Assembly (NCBI GenBank): GCA_942490705.1
Contig: CALNXY010000004.1
Coordinates: 211,092-275,091 of the forward strand
Length of the DNA: 64,000 bases
Direction of reading: 5' to 3'
Origin: JAGRCP01 sp942490705
Lineage (GTDB): Bacteria; Chloroflexota; Anaerolineae; Caldilineales; Caldilineaceae
The stretch's first letter is position 1. The number at the start of each line of letters is the position of its first letter. A program made the position numbers and the translations under genes. Positions 1-7,895 of this stretch are shown one piece after another. Below the pieces are notes generated by a model that saw nothing but the letters and a program-made list of their open reading frames with translations, did no database searches and was not told where the DNA came from.

Positions 1-1
1 C

Positions 2-511
2 GATAGCTCACGGCTCTACACCCAGCCGGAGGAAGTGGCCTACGCCTATGGCGAGCTGATGCCGATCAGCCCCCGCTTCACGGTGGCGGCCGCGTTTGGC
101 AATGTCCACGGCGTCTACAAGCCTGGCAACGTCCAGCTGCAGCCGGCGATCCTGGACAACTCGCAGAAGTACGTGCAGCAGCAATTCGGCACGGAAGAAA
201 AGCCCCTCAACTTCGTCTTCCACGGCGGCTCCGGTTCAGAGCCTGAGGACATCGAAGAAGCCATCTCCTACGGCGTCATCAAGATGAACCTGGATACCGA
301 CATGCAGTGGGCCTTCTTGTCTGGCGTGCGTGATTACATTGACGAGAATCACGCTTACCTCGATACCCAGATCGGCAACCCGGAGGGCGACGACAAGCCG
401 AATAAGAAATACTATGATCCGCGCGTCTGGTTGCGCAAGGGCGAAGATACGTTCCGCACCCGCCTCGTCCAGGCATTCGAAGAACTGAATTGCATGAACC
501 GCCTCGGCTAG
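2..511 (+). CDS. fbaA: Class II fructose-bisphosphate aldolase, C-terminal part (5' end outside window)
   Basis: The reading frame is already open at the first bases and ends at TAG 509-511, so only the last ~170 residues are present. The protein matches the E. coli FbaA-type class II aldolase closely: the SPRFTVAAAFGNVHGVYKPG stretch (with the zinc-ligand His of GNVHG), FVFHGGSGS (second zinc-ligand His and phosphate-binding Gly/Ser), the catalytic-side KMNLDTDMQW stretch and the family C-terminus PNKKYYDPRVWLR. It cleaves fructose-1,6-bisphosphate to DHAP and glyceraldehyde-3-phosphate in the cytoplasm. The GTG at 35 is internal, not the start. It lies upstream of pckA, which fits a gluconeogenic context, but a 243-base gap separates the two. 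Confidence 0.95.
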   Translation, partial: DSSRLYTQPEEVAYAYGELMPISPRFTVAAAFGNVHGVYKPGNVQLQPAILDNSQKYVQQQFGTEEKPLNFVFHGGSGSEPEDIEEAISYGVIKMNLDTDMQWAFLSGVRDYIDENHAYLDTQIGNPEGDDKPNKKYYDPRVWLRKGEDTFRTRLVQAFEELNCMNRLG

Positions 512-545
512 TATACCAGGGCGTAAATAGGACGGTGTTTCGTAG

Positions 546-625
546 GTCACGCTATCCGCGTGACGGTTCTAGTATACCTACGAGTTATCGGGGCGGACCG
601 GGATTCGTCCGGCTGATAGCCGGAC
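546..625. repeat. Pair of REP-like hairpins in opposite orientation
   Basis: Two short hairpins lie between fbaA and pckA. The first is GTCACGC (546-552), loop TATCC, GCGTGAC (558-564). The second is GTCCGGCT (607-614), loop GAT, AGCCGGAC (618-625). Read on the minus strand the second becomes GTAGGTCCGGCTATCAGCCGGAC, and the first on the plus strand reads GTAGGTC, then ACGCTATCCGCGTGAC. They share the GTAGGTC head and the TATC loop, while the stem bases differ in compensating pairs. This is the usual look of an inverted REP pair. No other copy was noticed in the window. Confidence 0.6.
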
Positions 626-642
626 CTACAGACCCTCAGCAG

Positions 643-683
643 ATCACAGCGGCTGATTATGACAATATCTCAGCCGCTGTGAT
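643..683. promoter_or_regulatory. 14-bp perfect inverted repeat upstream of pckA
   Basis: ATCACAGCGGCTGA (643-656) is followed by a 13-base spacer and its exact reverse complement TCAGCCGCTGTGAT (670-683). There is no T-run after it, so it is not a standard intrinsic terminator. It could be the fbaA transcript end, or an operator about 70 bp ahead of the pckA start. Which of these applies cannot be told from sequence alone. Confidence 0.4.
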
Positions 684-754
684 TTGCCGGGGCAATGAAG
701 CTCGCAGTTATTCTGTCGTAAAAAGTATAAGATACAAAAGGAAAAGGGGAAGAC

Positions 755-2359
755 ATGCCGGAGTACAGTTCATACCCGCACAGCAAAGTGGGGCTCGATA
801 CCCACGGTATCACCAATATCAAGACCGCCTACTGGACGCTTTCGACGCCCGCGCTCTATGAAGAGTCCGTCAAGCGTGGTGAAGGCATCATTTCGCATCT
901 TGGTCCGCTCGTCGTGCGTACCGGCCAATTCACCGGCCGTTCGCCCAATGACAAATTTGTGGTCAAGGAACCGACCAGCGACGAGTTTATCTGGTGGGGC
1001 AAGGTCAATCGCCCCTACGAGCAGGAACGCTTTGACGAACTGCACTGGCGTATGACCTCGTATCTCCAGGGCAAGGATGTCTTCATCCAGGACTGCTGGT
1101 CCGGGGCCGACCCCAAATATCGCATGCCGGTGCGCATCATTACCCAGTATGCGTGGCACAGCCTCTTCATCCGCAACATGTTCATCCAGGCGACCGATGA
1201 AGAACTGGTAGACTTTGAGCCGGAATTTGTGGTCATCGACTGCCCAGGCTTCCGTGCCGACCCAGAACATGATGGTACGAACTCGGATGTCTTCATCCTG
1301 GTCAACTTCGCCGAGAAGCTCGTGCTCATCGGCGGTACGGAATATGCCGGCGAGATGAAGAAGTCGGTCTTCACGGCCATGAATTACCTGCTGCCCTTCA
1401 ACGAAGTGATGCCCATGCACTGCTCGGCCAACATCGGTCCCAAGGGTGACACGGCTATCTTCTTTGGTCTGAGCGGCACCGGCAAGACTACGCTCTCTGC
1501 CGATCCCAACCGTACGCTCATCGGTGATGACGAGCATGGCTGGAGCGACACCGGCATCTTCAATTTTGAAGGCGGCTGCTACGCCAAGACGATTCGTCTG
1601 TCGGCCGAAGCCGAACCGGAGATTTACGACACGACGCGTCGCTTTGGCACGATTCTGGAAAACGTGGGCATCGACACCAATACCCGCCGCGTTGACCTGG
1701 ATGACGGCAGCCTGACCGAGAATACGCGTGCCGCCTATCCCATCTCCCATATTCCCAACGCAACCCGCGATGGGCGCGGCGGTCATGCCCAGAACATTAT
1801 CTTCCTGACTGCAGACGCCTTTGGCGTGCTGCCGCCCATCTCCAAGTTGACGCCCGAGCAGGCCATGTATCATTTCATTTCCGGTTACACGGCCAAGGTT
1901 GCCGGTACCGAGCGTGGCGTGACCGAGCCGGAAGCGACCTTCAGCGCCTGCTTTGGCGCTCCCTTCATGGCGCAGCGCCCCAGCGTCTATGCCAAGCTGC
2001 TGGGCAAGAAGATCGAAGAGCACAACGTCAACTGCTGGCTGGTCAACACCGGCTGGACCGGCGGCCCCTATGGCGTCGGCCATCGCATGGCCATCGCCAA
2101 TACCCGCGCCATGGTGAACGCTGCCCTGGATGGCGAACTGAATGATGTGGAGTTTGTGGAAGATCCGATCTTTGGCCTTCAGATTCCCACCAGCGTGCCC
2201 GGCGTGCCTGACGAGGTACTGCAGCCGCGCAACACCTGGGATGACGGCGCCGCCTACGACGCCCAGGCCAACAAGCTGGCCGGCATGTTTGCCGAGAACT
2301 TCAAGCAGTTTGAAGAGAATGCCCCTGCAGAAGTATCGGCCGCCGGCCCGAAGGTTTAG
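755..2359 (+). CDS. pckA: Phosphoenolpyruvate carboxykinase (ATP)
   Basis: Converts oxaloacetate plus ATP to PEP, CO2 and ADP, the first committed step of gluconeogenesis; cytoplasmic. The 534-residue length is typical of the ATP-dependent family. Visible signatures are RTGQFTGRSPNDKF near residue 55, the metal/substrate segment HCSANIGPKGD near 224, the kinase-1a P-loop GLSGTGKTT at residues 238-246 (Lys244) followed by LSADPNR, and GDDEHGW just after it. The ATG at 755 is preceded by a purine-rich Shine-Dalgarno region (AAAAGGGGAAG). With ppc at the far end of the window it gives both directions of the PEP-oxaloacetate node. The gene is flanked by its own terminator-like hairpin and looks monocistronic. 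Confidence 0.97.
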   Translation: MPEYSSYPHSKVGLDTHGITNIKTAYWTLSTPALYEESVKRGEGIISHLGPLVVRTGQFTGRSPNDKFVVKEPTSDEFIWWGKVNRPYEQERFDELHWRMTSYLQGKDVFIQDCWSGADPKYRMPVRIITQYAWHSLFIRNMFIQATDEELVDFEPEFVVIDCPGFRADPEHDGTNSDVFILVNFAEKLVLIGGTEYAGEMKKSVFTAMNYLLPFNEVMPMHCSANIGPKGDTAIFFGLSGTGKTTLSADPNRTLIGDDEHGWSDTGIFNFEGGCYAKTIRLSAEAEPEIYDTTRRFGTILENVGIDTNTRRVDLDDGSLTENTRAAYPISHIPNATRDGRGGHAQNIIFLTADAFGVLPPISKLTPEQAMYHFISGYTAKVAGTERGVTEPEATFSACFGAPFMAQRPSVYAKLLGKKIEEHNVNCWLVNTGWTGGPYGVGHRMAIANTRAMVNAALDGELNDVEFVEDPIFGLQIPTSVPGVPDEVLQPRNTWDDGAAYDAQANKLAGMFAENFKQFEENAPAEVSAAGPKV

Positions 2360-2475
2360 TGATGTGTGAAGGCGTGAAACCTGAAGACGTGACGGCAGGA
2401 TAGCCGGCTTCAGTGCACTGACTTCGCCAGCACGGATCACATTTCACGAATCACGCTTCACGGTCCATAGCAAAC

Positions 2476-2523
2476 AAAAGCCCTTCGACTCGCCAGTCTC
2501 TTTTCGGTGCGTCGGAGGGCTTT
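2476..2523 (+). terminator. Terminator-like hairpin after pckA
   Basis: AAAGCCCTTCGAC (2477-2489) pairs with GTCGGAGGGCTTT (2511-2523), 13 pairs with one G-T, across a 21-base loop. The A-rich left flank and TTT on the right make it usable as a terminator for pckA. It sits 39 bases ahead of the next start codon. Confidence 0.6.
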
Positions 2524-2561
2524 CTGACTTGCCCGTCGCTGACTTTGTAAGGAGATCACGC

Positions 2562-5500
2562 ATGCGTGCTGCTGCACAATCCCAGACGCCGACCTTTTCG
2601 CTTGATGATGTTCGGGCGCTTGCCGCGGACCTTTATGGCATCCACGGAGATGTTCGGCCGCTGCCCAGCGAGCGCGACCAGAATTTTGCGCTCTTTGCCG
2701 AGACGGACGACGCTTACGTGCTCAAGATTGCGAACGGCGGGGAAGAGGCGGCCACGCTTGCGTGCCAGAATCAGGCCATGACGCACGTGGCGGAGCGCGT
2801 GGGGCATGCGCCGGTCGTCAAGTCGACGCTGGCAGGTCAAGCGGTTGCGACCGTGACCGCGGAGGATGGCGCCTGCTACTACGTTCGCCTGATCAGCTAC
2901 GTGCCGGGCAAACCGCTGGGTACGGTGCGGCCCCATTCTCCAGAACTGCTGCGGGACGTAGGCGCACGCTTTGGCCGTATTGTCGTCGCGCTGCACGACT
3001 TCGATCATCCCGCGGCGCGTCGGGAGTTTGACTGGGATCTGCGTCAGGGTCGCGCGGTGGTGGAGCGCTACGCGCCGCTGCTGCCGCCCGCCAAGCAGGC
3101 CGTCGTCGCACGCTGCCTCGCTCATTACGACATGGCAGTCTCGCCGCTAACGGATGCGCTGCCGCAAAGCGTGATTCATGGCGACGGCAATGATTACAAC
3201 GTACTGGTTGAGACTGAGGGCTGGTCCCTGCGCGTCAGCGGCGTCATCGACTACGGCGATCTGGTCTATTCCTGGACCGTCGGTGAGCTGGCCATCGCCG
3301 CGGCCTATGCCATGCTCGACAAGCGTGATCCGCTGACGGCCGCCGCGCACGTGACCCGCGGCTTCCACGGGGTGCATCCGCTGGGAGAAGCTGAGGCGGA
3401 TGCGCTCTACGGCCTCATCCGTCTGCGCCTGTGCACGAGTATGGTCATGGCCGCGCGTCAGCGCGCGGCCGCACCCGAGAATGTCTATCTCGACGTGTCG
3501 CAGGAGCCCGTCTGGGCACTGTTGCAGCAGCTTGACTCAGTGCCGACGGCGCTGGCGACGGGCATGTTGCGCCATGCGTGCGGACTGGCGCCTGCTTCCA
3601 CCACGGAACTCGTTCTGGCTTGGCTGGCGTCGCAGCGGGACAGCTTCCACCCTGTGGTCGATGCCGACCTGCACAGCCCGGACCAGCTCGTGATCGACCT
3701 GAGCGTGGCAAGTCCGCTGCTGACCGTCCATCCGACAACGCTGCCGCCGGGCTGGTTGACGCGCCTGGTCGAGGCTGAGATGGCCGTCTACGGCAAGACG
3801 ACGGCACTTGGGCCCTACGGGGAAGCCCGGTTCATCTATGACCGCGCCCCATTTTTCGTTGTGACCGAGGAATTGCCCGAAGGGAGCACGCGTCATCTGG
3901 GCATCGATATCTTTCGAGCCCCCGGTGCGCCCGTCTATGCGCCGCTGGCGGGTACTGTGCACAGCCTGGCGGACAATGCCGCGCCCCTCGACTACGGCCC
4001 GACCGTCATCTTGCGGCACGCTACCGGCGACGGCACGCCCTTCTATACGCTATACGGCCACCTCGCACGGGAAGCGCTGGCCCGCCTTGCGCCCGGTCAA
4101 CCGGTTGCTGCTGGCCAGCAGATCGGCGTCATCGGTACGGAAGTCGTGAACGGAGGATGGCCGCCCCATCTGCACGTGCAGCTTATGGTCGACCTCTTGG
4201 ACCACACCGACACCTTTCCCGGGGTCGCAGCACCGCGCAATTGGGCCGTTTGGTCGTCCTTTAGTCCCGATCCCAACGTGCTGTTGGGCATTCCCGACGC
4301 CTGTTTCCCCCGTACCGGTCAGGAGCCGGATGCGATCCTGGCCGCACGCCGGGAACTATTGGGGCGTAATCTGAGCGTCTCCTATCGGGAGCCGGTGAAG
4401 ATCGTGCGCGGCTGGCGTCAGTTTCTCTATGACGAGGAGGGGCGGGCCTACCTGGACGGCGTCAACAACGTGAGCCATGTGGGCCACGGTCACCCGCACG
4501 TGGTAAGCGCAGCCCAACGCCAGCTGCCCGTGCTCAACACCAACACCCGCTACCTGCACGACAACATCATACGCTATGCCGAGCGTCTGTTGGGCCACTT
4601 TCCAGCTCCCCTGGGCGTCGTCTTCTTTGTCTGTAGCGGCAGCGAAGCGAATGAACTCGCGCTGCGGCTGGCGCGCACCTACACGGACCGCCAAGACATC
4701 ATCATGCTCGACGCCGCCTACCACGGCAATACCCAGGCAATGGTTGACATAAGTCCGTACAAGCATGACGGGCCAGGCGGGCAGGGCGCGCCGGGATGGG
4801 CGCACAAAGCGCTCATGCCCGATCCATATCGCGGCGTCTACAAGGGTTATGAAGTGGAAACCGGCAAGCGCTACGCCGCTCATGTGCAATGTCTGGTAGC
4901 GGAGCTTGCGGCCAATGGGCAAGAGCCTGCCGCCTTCATCGCCGAATCAGTTCTGGGTTGCGGGGGACAGATCGTGCTGCCGGCCGGCTATCTGGCGGCG
5001 GCGTTTGAGCATGTGCGAGGCGCCGGCGGCGTCTGTATCGCCGACGAAGTGCAGGTGGGCTTTGGGCGGGTGGGCAGCCATTTCTGGGGCTTTGAGACCC
5101 AGGGCGTCGTGCCCGACATCGTCACCCTGGGCAAGCCCATCGGCAACGGCCATCCCTTGGGCGCCGTCGTCACCACGTCGGCCATTGCCGACGCGTTCGC
5201 CAACGGCATGGAGTACTTCAACACCTTTGGCGGCAATCCTGTCTCCTGCGCCATCGGCGAGGCCGTACTGGACGTGATCGAAGGGGAGAAACTCCAGGCT
5301 CATGCCGCCGCGGTGGGTGGTGACTTCCTGGCCGGCCTGCGCGAGCTGCAGACGCAGCACGAGTTGATCGGTGACGTGCGCGGGTTGGGGCTCTTCGTGG
5401 GCGTTGAACTCGTGCACGATCGCACCACGCTGGCGCCTGCGCCCGAACACGCTGCCTACATTGCCAACCGCATGCGCGACCACGGCATCTTCATCTCCAC

Positions 5501-5639
5501 CGACGGCCCATTGCACAACGTGCTCAAGCTCAAGCCGCCCTTGCCCTTTTCCCACGCCGATGCCGCCCGCGTCGTCGCAACCCTCGACCGCATCCTCCAA
5601 GAAACCCCGATCGACGATCAATCGACAATGGTCAATTAG
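2562..5639 (+). CDS. Three-domain fusion: APH-type kinase, M23-type peptidase domain, class III PLP aminotransferase/phospho-lyase
   Basis: 1025 residues from ATG 2562, chosen because TAAGGAG (2548-2554) sits 7 bases upstream; the upstream in-frame GTG at 2529 lacks this. Domain 1 (about 1-330) is an aminoglycoside-phosphotransferase/hydroxylysine-kinase fold with HGDGNDYN near residue 205 and VIDYGD near 228. Domain 2 (about 430-560) resembles lysostaphin/M23 peptidase and keeps the zinc-ligand pattern HLGID near 444 and HLHV near 535. Domain 3 (about 595-1025) is a class III aminotransferase with CSGSEANE, DEVQVGFGR and the PLP-lysine motif TLGKPIGNGHP (Lys858). Its closest described relatives are the ethanolamine-phosphate and 5-phosphohydroxylysine phospho-lyases. 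A kinase plus phospho-lyase in one chain suggests phosphorylation then elimination of an amino alcohol. The M23 domain's role is unclear. No signal peptide is visible. The last residues and stop lie in a dispersed repeat. Confidence 0.88.
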   Translation: MRAAAQSQTPTFSLDDVRALAADLYGIHGDVRPLPSERDQNFALFAETDDAYVLKIANGGEEAATLACQNQAMTHVAERVGHAPVVKSTLAGQAVATVTAEDGACYYVRLISYVPGKPLGTVRPHSPELLRDVGARFGRIVVALHDFDHPAARREFDWDLRQGRAVVERYAPLLPPAKQAVVARCLAHYDMAVSPLTDALPQSVIHGDGNDYNVLVETEGWSLRVSGVIDYGDLVYSWTVGELAIAAAYAMLDKRDPLTAAAHVTRGFHGVHPLGEAEADALYGLIRLRLCTSMVMAARQRAAAPENVYLDVSQEPVWALLQQLDSVPTALATGMLRHACGLAPASTTELVLAWLASQRDSFHPVVDADLHSPDQLVIDLSVASPLLTVHPTTLPPGWLTRLVEAEMAVYGKTTALGPYGEARFIYDRAPFFVVTEELPEGSTRHLGIDIFRAPGAPVYAPLAGTVHSLADNAAPLDYGPTVILRHATGDGTPFYTLYGHLAREALARLAPGQPVAAGQQIGVIGTEVVNGGWPPHLHVQLMVDLLDHTDTFPGVAAPRNWAVWSSFSPDPNVLLGIPDACFPRTGQEPDAILAARRELLGRNLSVSYREPVKIVRGWRQFLYDEEGRAYLDGVNNVSHVGHGHPHVVSAAQRQLPVLNTNTRYLHDNIIRYAERLLGHFPAPLGVVFFVCSGSEANELALRLARTYTDRQDIIMLDAAYHGNTQAMVDISPYKHDGPGGQGAPGWAHKALMPDPYRGVYKGYEVETGKRYAAHVQCLVAELAANGQEPAAFIAESVLGCGGQIVLPAGYLAAAFEHVRGAGGVCIADEVQVGFGRVGSHFWGFETQGVVPDIVTLGKPIGNGHPLGAVVTTSAIADAFANGMEYFNTFGGNPVSCAIGEAVLDVIEGEKLQAHAAAVGGDFLAGLRELQTQHELIGDVRGLGLFVGVELVHDRTTLAPAPEHAAYIANRMRDHGIFISTDGPLHNVLKLKPPLPFSHADAARVVATLDRILQETPIDDQSTMVN

Positions 5640-5661
5640 CAATTGCCAATTGTCAATTGAT
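5623..5661. repeat. AATTG-rich dispersed palindromic repeat, copy 1
   Basis: A run built of CAATTG-type units (GTCAATTAGCAATTGCCAAT, then TGTCAATTGATCA). Its reverse complement shares ATCAATTGACAATTGGCAAT with a copy at 41573-41592, and a more degenerate relative lies at 11958-11993. It overlaps the last codons and TAG of the upstream fusion gene, so it seems to have replaced that gene's original 3' end. Confidence 0.55.
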
Positions 5662-6326
5662 CAGCCCATGCGGCGCTGGAGGAATTGCTTTTTGGAGTCG
5701 ACGTTGAGGAAGGGATTGGTCTCCTTCTGCTGGGCCAGCGTATCGGTTGCGAGCGGGCCGTAGTTGTGTCCCGGGTAGACAATCGTGTTGTCGGGCAGGG
5801 CCATGAGCTTGTTATGGAGGCTGTCGTACATGGCTTCCACGTCCGAAGCGGGCAGATCGCAGCGGCCGCAGCCGTTGATGAAGAGCGTGTCGCCGGCGAT
5901 GAGGTGGTTGCGATGTAGAAAGGAGGTGCCATCGGGCGAATGGCCGGGCGTAGCCATGACGCGGAACTCCAGCGCACCGACCATGAGCGTGGCGCCATCG
6001 TCAAACTCGATCAGCTCGGGTCCCTCAGGACGCCACTCGTCAGGCATCAGCCGCGAGATGTAGACCGGCACGCCCGTGGCCTGCACCAGTTCAGCCACAC
6101 CTTCGGTATGGTCATAGTGGCCGTGGGTCAGCCAGATGGCCTTGAGCTCGGCGTCGTGGGCTTCGAGCTGGGCCAGAATCTCCCCCACATTCCAGGCGGG
6201 ATCCACGACTACGGCGTCGTTACTGCCAGTATCGCCGAGAATATAGACGAAATTGTCCATGTGCCCGAGCTGCATTTGTTTGACATAAAGTGAGCCGTTC
6301 TCCGTCACGGTTAATCCTTTCCGCAT
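5661..6326 (-). CDS. Metallo-beta-lactamase-fold hydrolase, glyoxalase II-like
   Basis: 221-residue MBL-fold protein with the full set of metal motifs: THGHYDHTEG near residue 67, ATPGHSPDG near 125, the bridging Asp in IAGDTLF near 145 and YPGHNYG near 187. The GHSPDG and NGCGRCDLP segments put it near hydroxyacylglutathione hydrolase and persulfide dioxygenase types; which thiol ester or persulfide it uses cannot be told. ATG 6326 is the first start; no strong Shine-Dalgarno is visible. It is divergent from a glyoxalase I-like gene (start 6487), which supports a role in methylglyoxal or related aldehyde detoxification. Confidence 0.85.
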   Translation of the reverse strand: MRKGLTVTENGSLYVKQMQLGHMDNFVYILGDTGSNDAVVVDPAWNVGEILAQLEAHDAELKAIWLTHGHYDHTEGVAELVQATGVPVYISRLMPDEWRPEGPELIEFDDGATLMVGALEFRVMATPGHSPDGTSFLHRNHLIAGDTLFINGCGRCDLPASDVEAMYDSLHNKLMALPDNTIVYPGHNYGPLATDTLAQQKETNPFLNVDSKKQFLQRRMG

Positions 6327-6486
6327 ATATGTTGATGATTTGGGTGGCGATCGCGCATAACTTGTAAGCCATCTCGCTGCGCCAAGGCGAGGTATACTAT
6401 AATGCTAGAGGTGCGCCCGCGCAATCGCTCGCGGCTGCTTGCGGCGCTACGCTTATCAAACTCACTACGCATTTGGGAGGAAACTC

Positions 6487-6906
6487 ATGGAATATCTGCA
6501 CACGATGGTGCGCGTGCTCGACCTGGACGCCGCGCTCGACTTCTGGTGTAACAAGCTCGGGCTGATCGAATTGCGCCGCCACGACAATGAAGCGGGCCGC
6601 TATACCAACGTTTTCCTGGCCGGCAGCGAGGATGACATGCCGTTGGAACTGACCTACAACTGGGACGAGACCGAGCCCTATGGCACCGGTCGCTTTTTCG
6701 GTCATCTAGCCTACGGCGTTGACAACATTTACGAGACCTGCGCGTCGCTGCAAGAGCAGGGCGTCACAATCAATCGTCCGCCGCGTGATGGTCGCATGGC
6801 CTTCGTCAAGTCGCCCGACGGCCAGTCGGTCGAATTGCTGCAAAAGGGCGAGGCTTTGCCCATCGAAGAGCCCTGGGCCAGTATGCCAAATGATGGTTCC
6901 TGGTAG
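6487..6906 (+). CDS. gloA: VOC-family lyase, glyoxalase I-like
   Basis: 139 residues from ATG 6487, preceded by GGGAGGA (6475-6481); the longer frame from 6439 has no comparable site. It has the two-module vicinal-oxygen-chelate layout with the four metal-ligand positions of glyoxalase I: His in EYLHTMVRV, Glu in LELTYNW, His in FGHLAYGV and Glu in SVELLQKG. It probably isomerises the hemithioacetal of methylglyoxal and a thiol cofactor. A TATAAT-like -10 at 6398-6403 is present, but no convincing -35. The gene ends at a strong terminator. Naming as gloA rests on the ligand set and the neighbouring glyoxalase II-like gene. Confidence 0.85.
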   Translation: MEYLHTMVRVLDLDAALDFWCNKLGLIELRRHDNEAGRYTNVFLAGSEDDMPLELTYNWDETEPYGTGRFFGHLAYGVDNIYETCASLQEQGVTINRPPRDGRMAFVKSPDGQSVELLQKGEALPIEEPWASMPNDGSW

Positions 6907-6953
6907 CGGATTCAGCGGCTAAAAAGCGCAAGACCGAGGTACGCAGAAAATGA

Positions 6954-6998
6954 AAGAGCCACAGAGAGAAACAAAATCTCTGTGGCTCTTCTTTTTTC
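6954..6998 (+). terminator. Intrinsic terminator after the glyoxalase I-like gene
   Basis: A perfect 14-bp stem, AAGAGCCACAGAGA (6954-6967) with TCTCTGTGGCTCTT (6977-6990), has a 9-base loop and is followed by CTTTTTTC. This is a complete rho-independent terminator. Confidence 0.92.
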
Positions 6999-7025
6999 GT
7001 TGATAGAGATACTGGTTGCCAACAA

Positions 7026-7110
7026 AGCCAGCGCCGGTTGAGCTTGCTTGGAACGTAGAATTTAGCCAGCGCCGGTTGAGCTTGCGCCGTCCTGAGCCTG
7101 TCGAAGGGTC
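7026..7110. repeat. 22-bp direct repeat plus CTGAGCCTGTCGAAG motif
   Basis: AGCCAGCGCCGGTTGAGCTTGC occurs at 7026-7047 and 7064-7085. It is followed by CCTGAGCCTGTCGAAGGGTC (7091-7110), whose core CTGAGCCTGTCGAAG reappears in reverse complement at 26886-26900. Related GCCGGTTGAGC words occur at about 38478 and 55230. The rest of 6999-7289 holds short inverted pieces (ACGGGCTCAAGCCCGT near 7205) and no gene that I can support. Confidence 0.55.
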
Positions 7111-7289
7111 GAAATCAAAGCGGGATGACGCCGACTCGCTTCCTTAACAGCTGCGCTCGGCCGAGCCGGGCCCCAACGGAAGAATCCAGCGTCTGCCATG
7201 GGAAACGGGCTCAAGCCCGTTGGTCAAGTGAATCAACGGATTCCGTGTCTACCAACGGGCGAACCCTGAAGGCGCCGCCTGAACGCGCT

Positions 7290-7619
7290 TTACGCGTCCT
7301 TGGTCGTGGCCAGCATCTGCTGGAGCTCGCCGTTTTGGTAGAGTTCCATGGCAATGTCGGAGCCGCCAACAAATTCGCCGTTGATGTACAACTGGGGAAT
7401 GGTGGGCCAGTCGGAGTATTCCTTGATCGCATTGCGCAGGTTGTCATCCTCCAGCACGTTGCGCGTCTCATACTCTGCGCCCACGGCGTTGAGAATCTGC
7501 ACCACGCGTGCGGAGAAGCCGCACATAGGGAAATCCTTGTCGCCCTTCATGAAGAGCATGACGGGCGTGCTCTTCACGTCGCTGTCAATCTGGGTCAGTG
7601 TTTCTTCGTAGGTTGCCAT
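7290..7619 (-). CDS. grxD: Monothiol CGFS glutaredoxin (Grx4 type)
   Basis: 109 residues with the signature MKGDKDFPMCGFS (CGFS near residues 33-36), WPTIPQLYINGEFVGG and GSDIAMEL, all diagnostic of single-domain monothiol glutaredoxins. These bind a [2Fe-2S] cluster with glutathione or a similar thiol and take part in Fe-S delivery. ATG 7619 lies 9 bases after the stop of the upstream bolA-like gene, with GAGGTGG as Shine-Dalgarno. Co-transcription with bolA agrees with the known BolA-Grx4 complex. Confidence 0.95.
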   Translation of the reverse strand: MATYEETLTQIDSDVKSTPVMLFMKGDKDFPMCGFSARVVQILNAVGAEYETRNVLEDDNLRNAIKEYSDWPTIPQLYINGEFVGGSDIAMELYQNGELQQMLATTKDA

Positions 7620-7628
7620 TTTTCCACC

Positions 7629-7895
7629 TCACAGTTCAACGGAATATTGCGCTTTGTTTGCTTCCCACTTGGCCGGCGTAAAGGTCTTCAGCGCCAGCGC
7701 GTGGACGACGTTTGAGTCGAGTTGGGTCTTGAGGGCTTTGAGCACGGCCTGATGCTGTCGTACCAGGGGCTGCCCCTCAAATGATTCGCTGACGACGATG
7801 GCCTCAAAGTGCTGTCCGTCTTGCATGGGATCGATCACCGCCACGCGCGCGTCGGGAATCGCCGCCTGGATCATTGCTTCAATCTGTTCAATCAT
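7629..7895 (-). CDS. bolA: BolA-like protein
   Basis: 88 residues starting at ATG 7895, preceded by AGGAAAG; the longer frame to 8033 adds 46 unrelated residues. It has the BolA core: an N-terminal helix MIEQIEAMIQAAIPDA, a GQHFEAIVVSESFEGQ strand-turn segment, LVRQHQAVLKAL and the VHALALKTFTP C-terminus containing the conserved His. BolA proteins heterodimerise with CGFS glutaredoxins through a shared [2Fe-2S] cluster; here grxD is the next gene, 9 bases downstream. Confidence 0.92.
   Translation of the reverse strand: MIEQIEAMIQAAIPDARVAVIDPMQDGQHFEAIVVSESFEGQPLVRQHQAVLKALKTQLDSNVVHALALKTFTPAKWEANKAQYSVEL

Noticed and set aside
770..2440. 556-codon open frame antisense to pckA
   Set aside because: Shadow of GC-rich codon usage; pckA on the plus strand is fully conserved. 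The same applies to the long antisense frames over gltB, ilvB, leuA and others.
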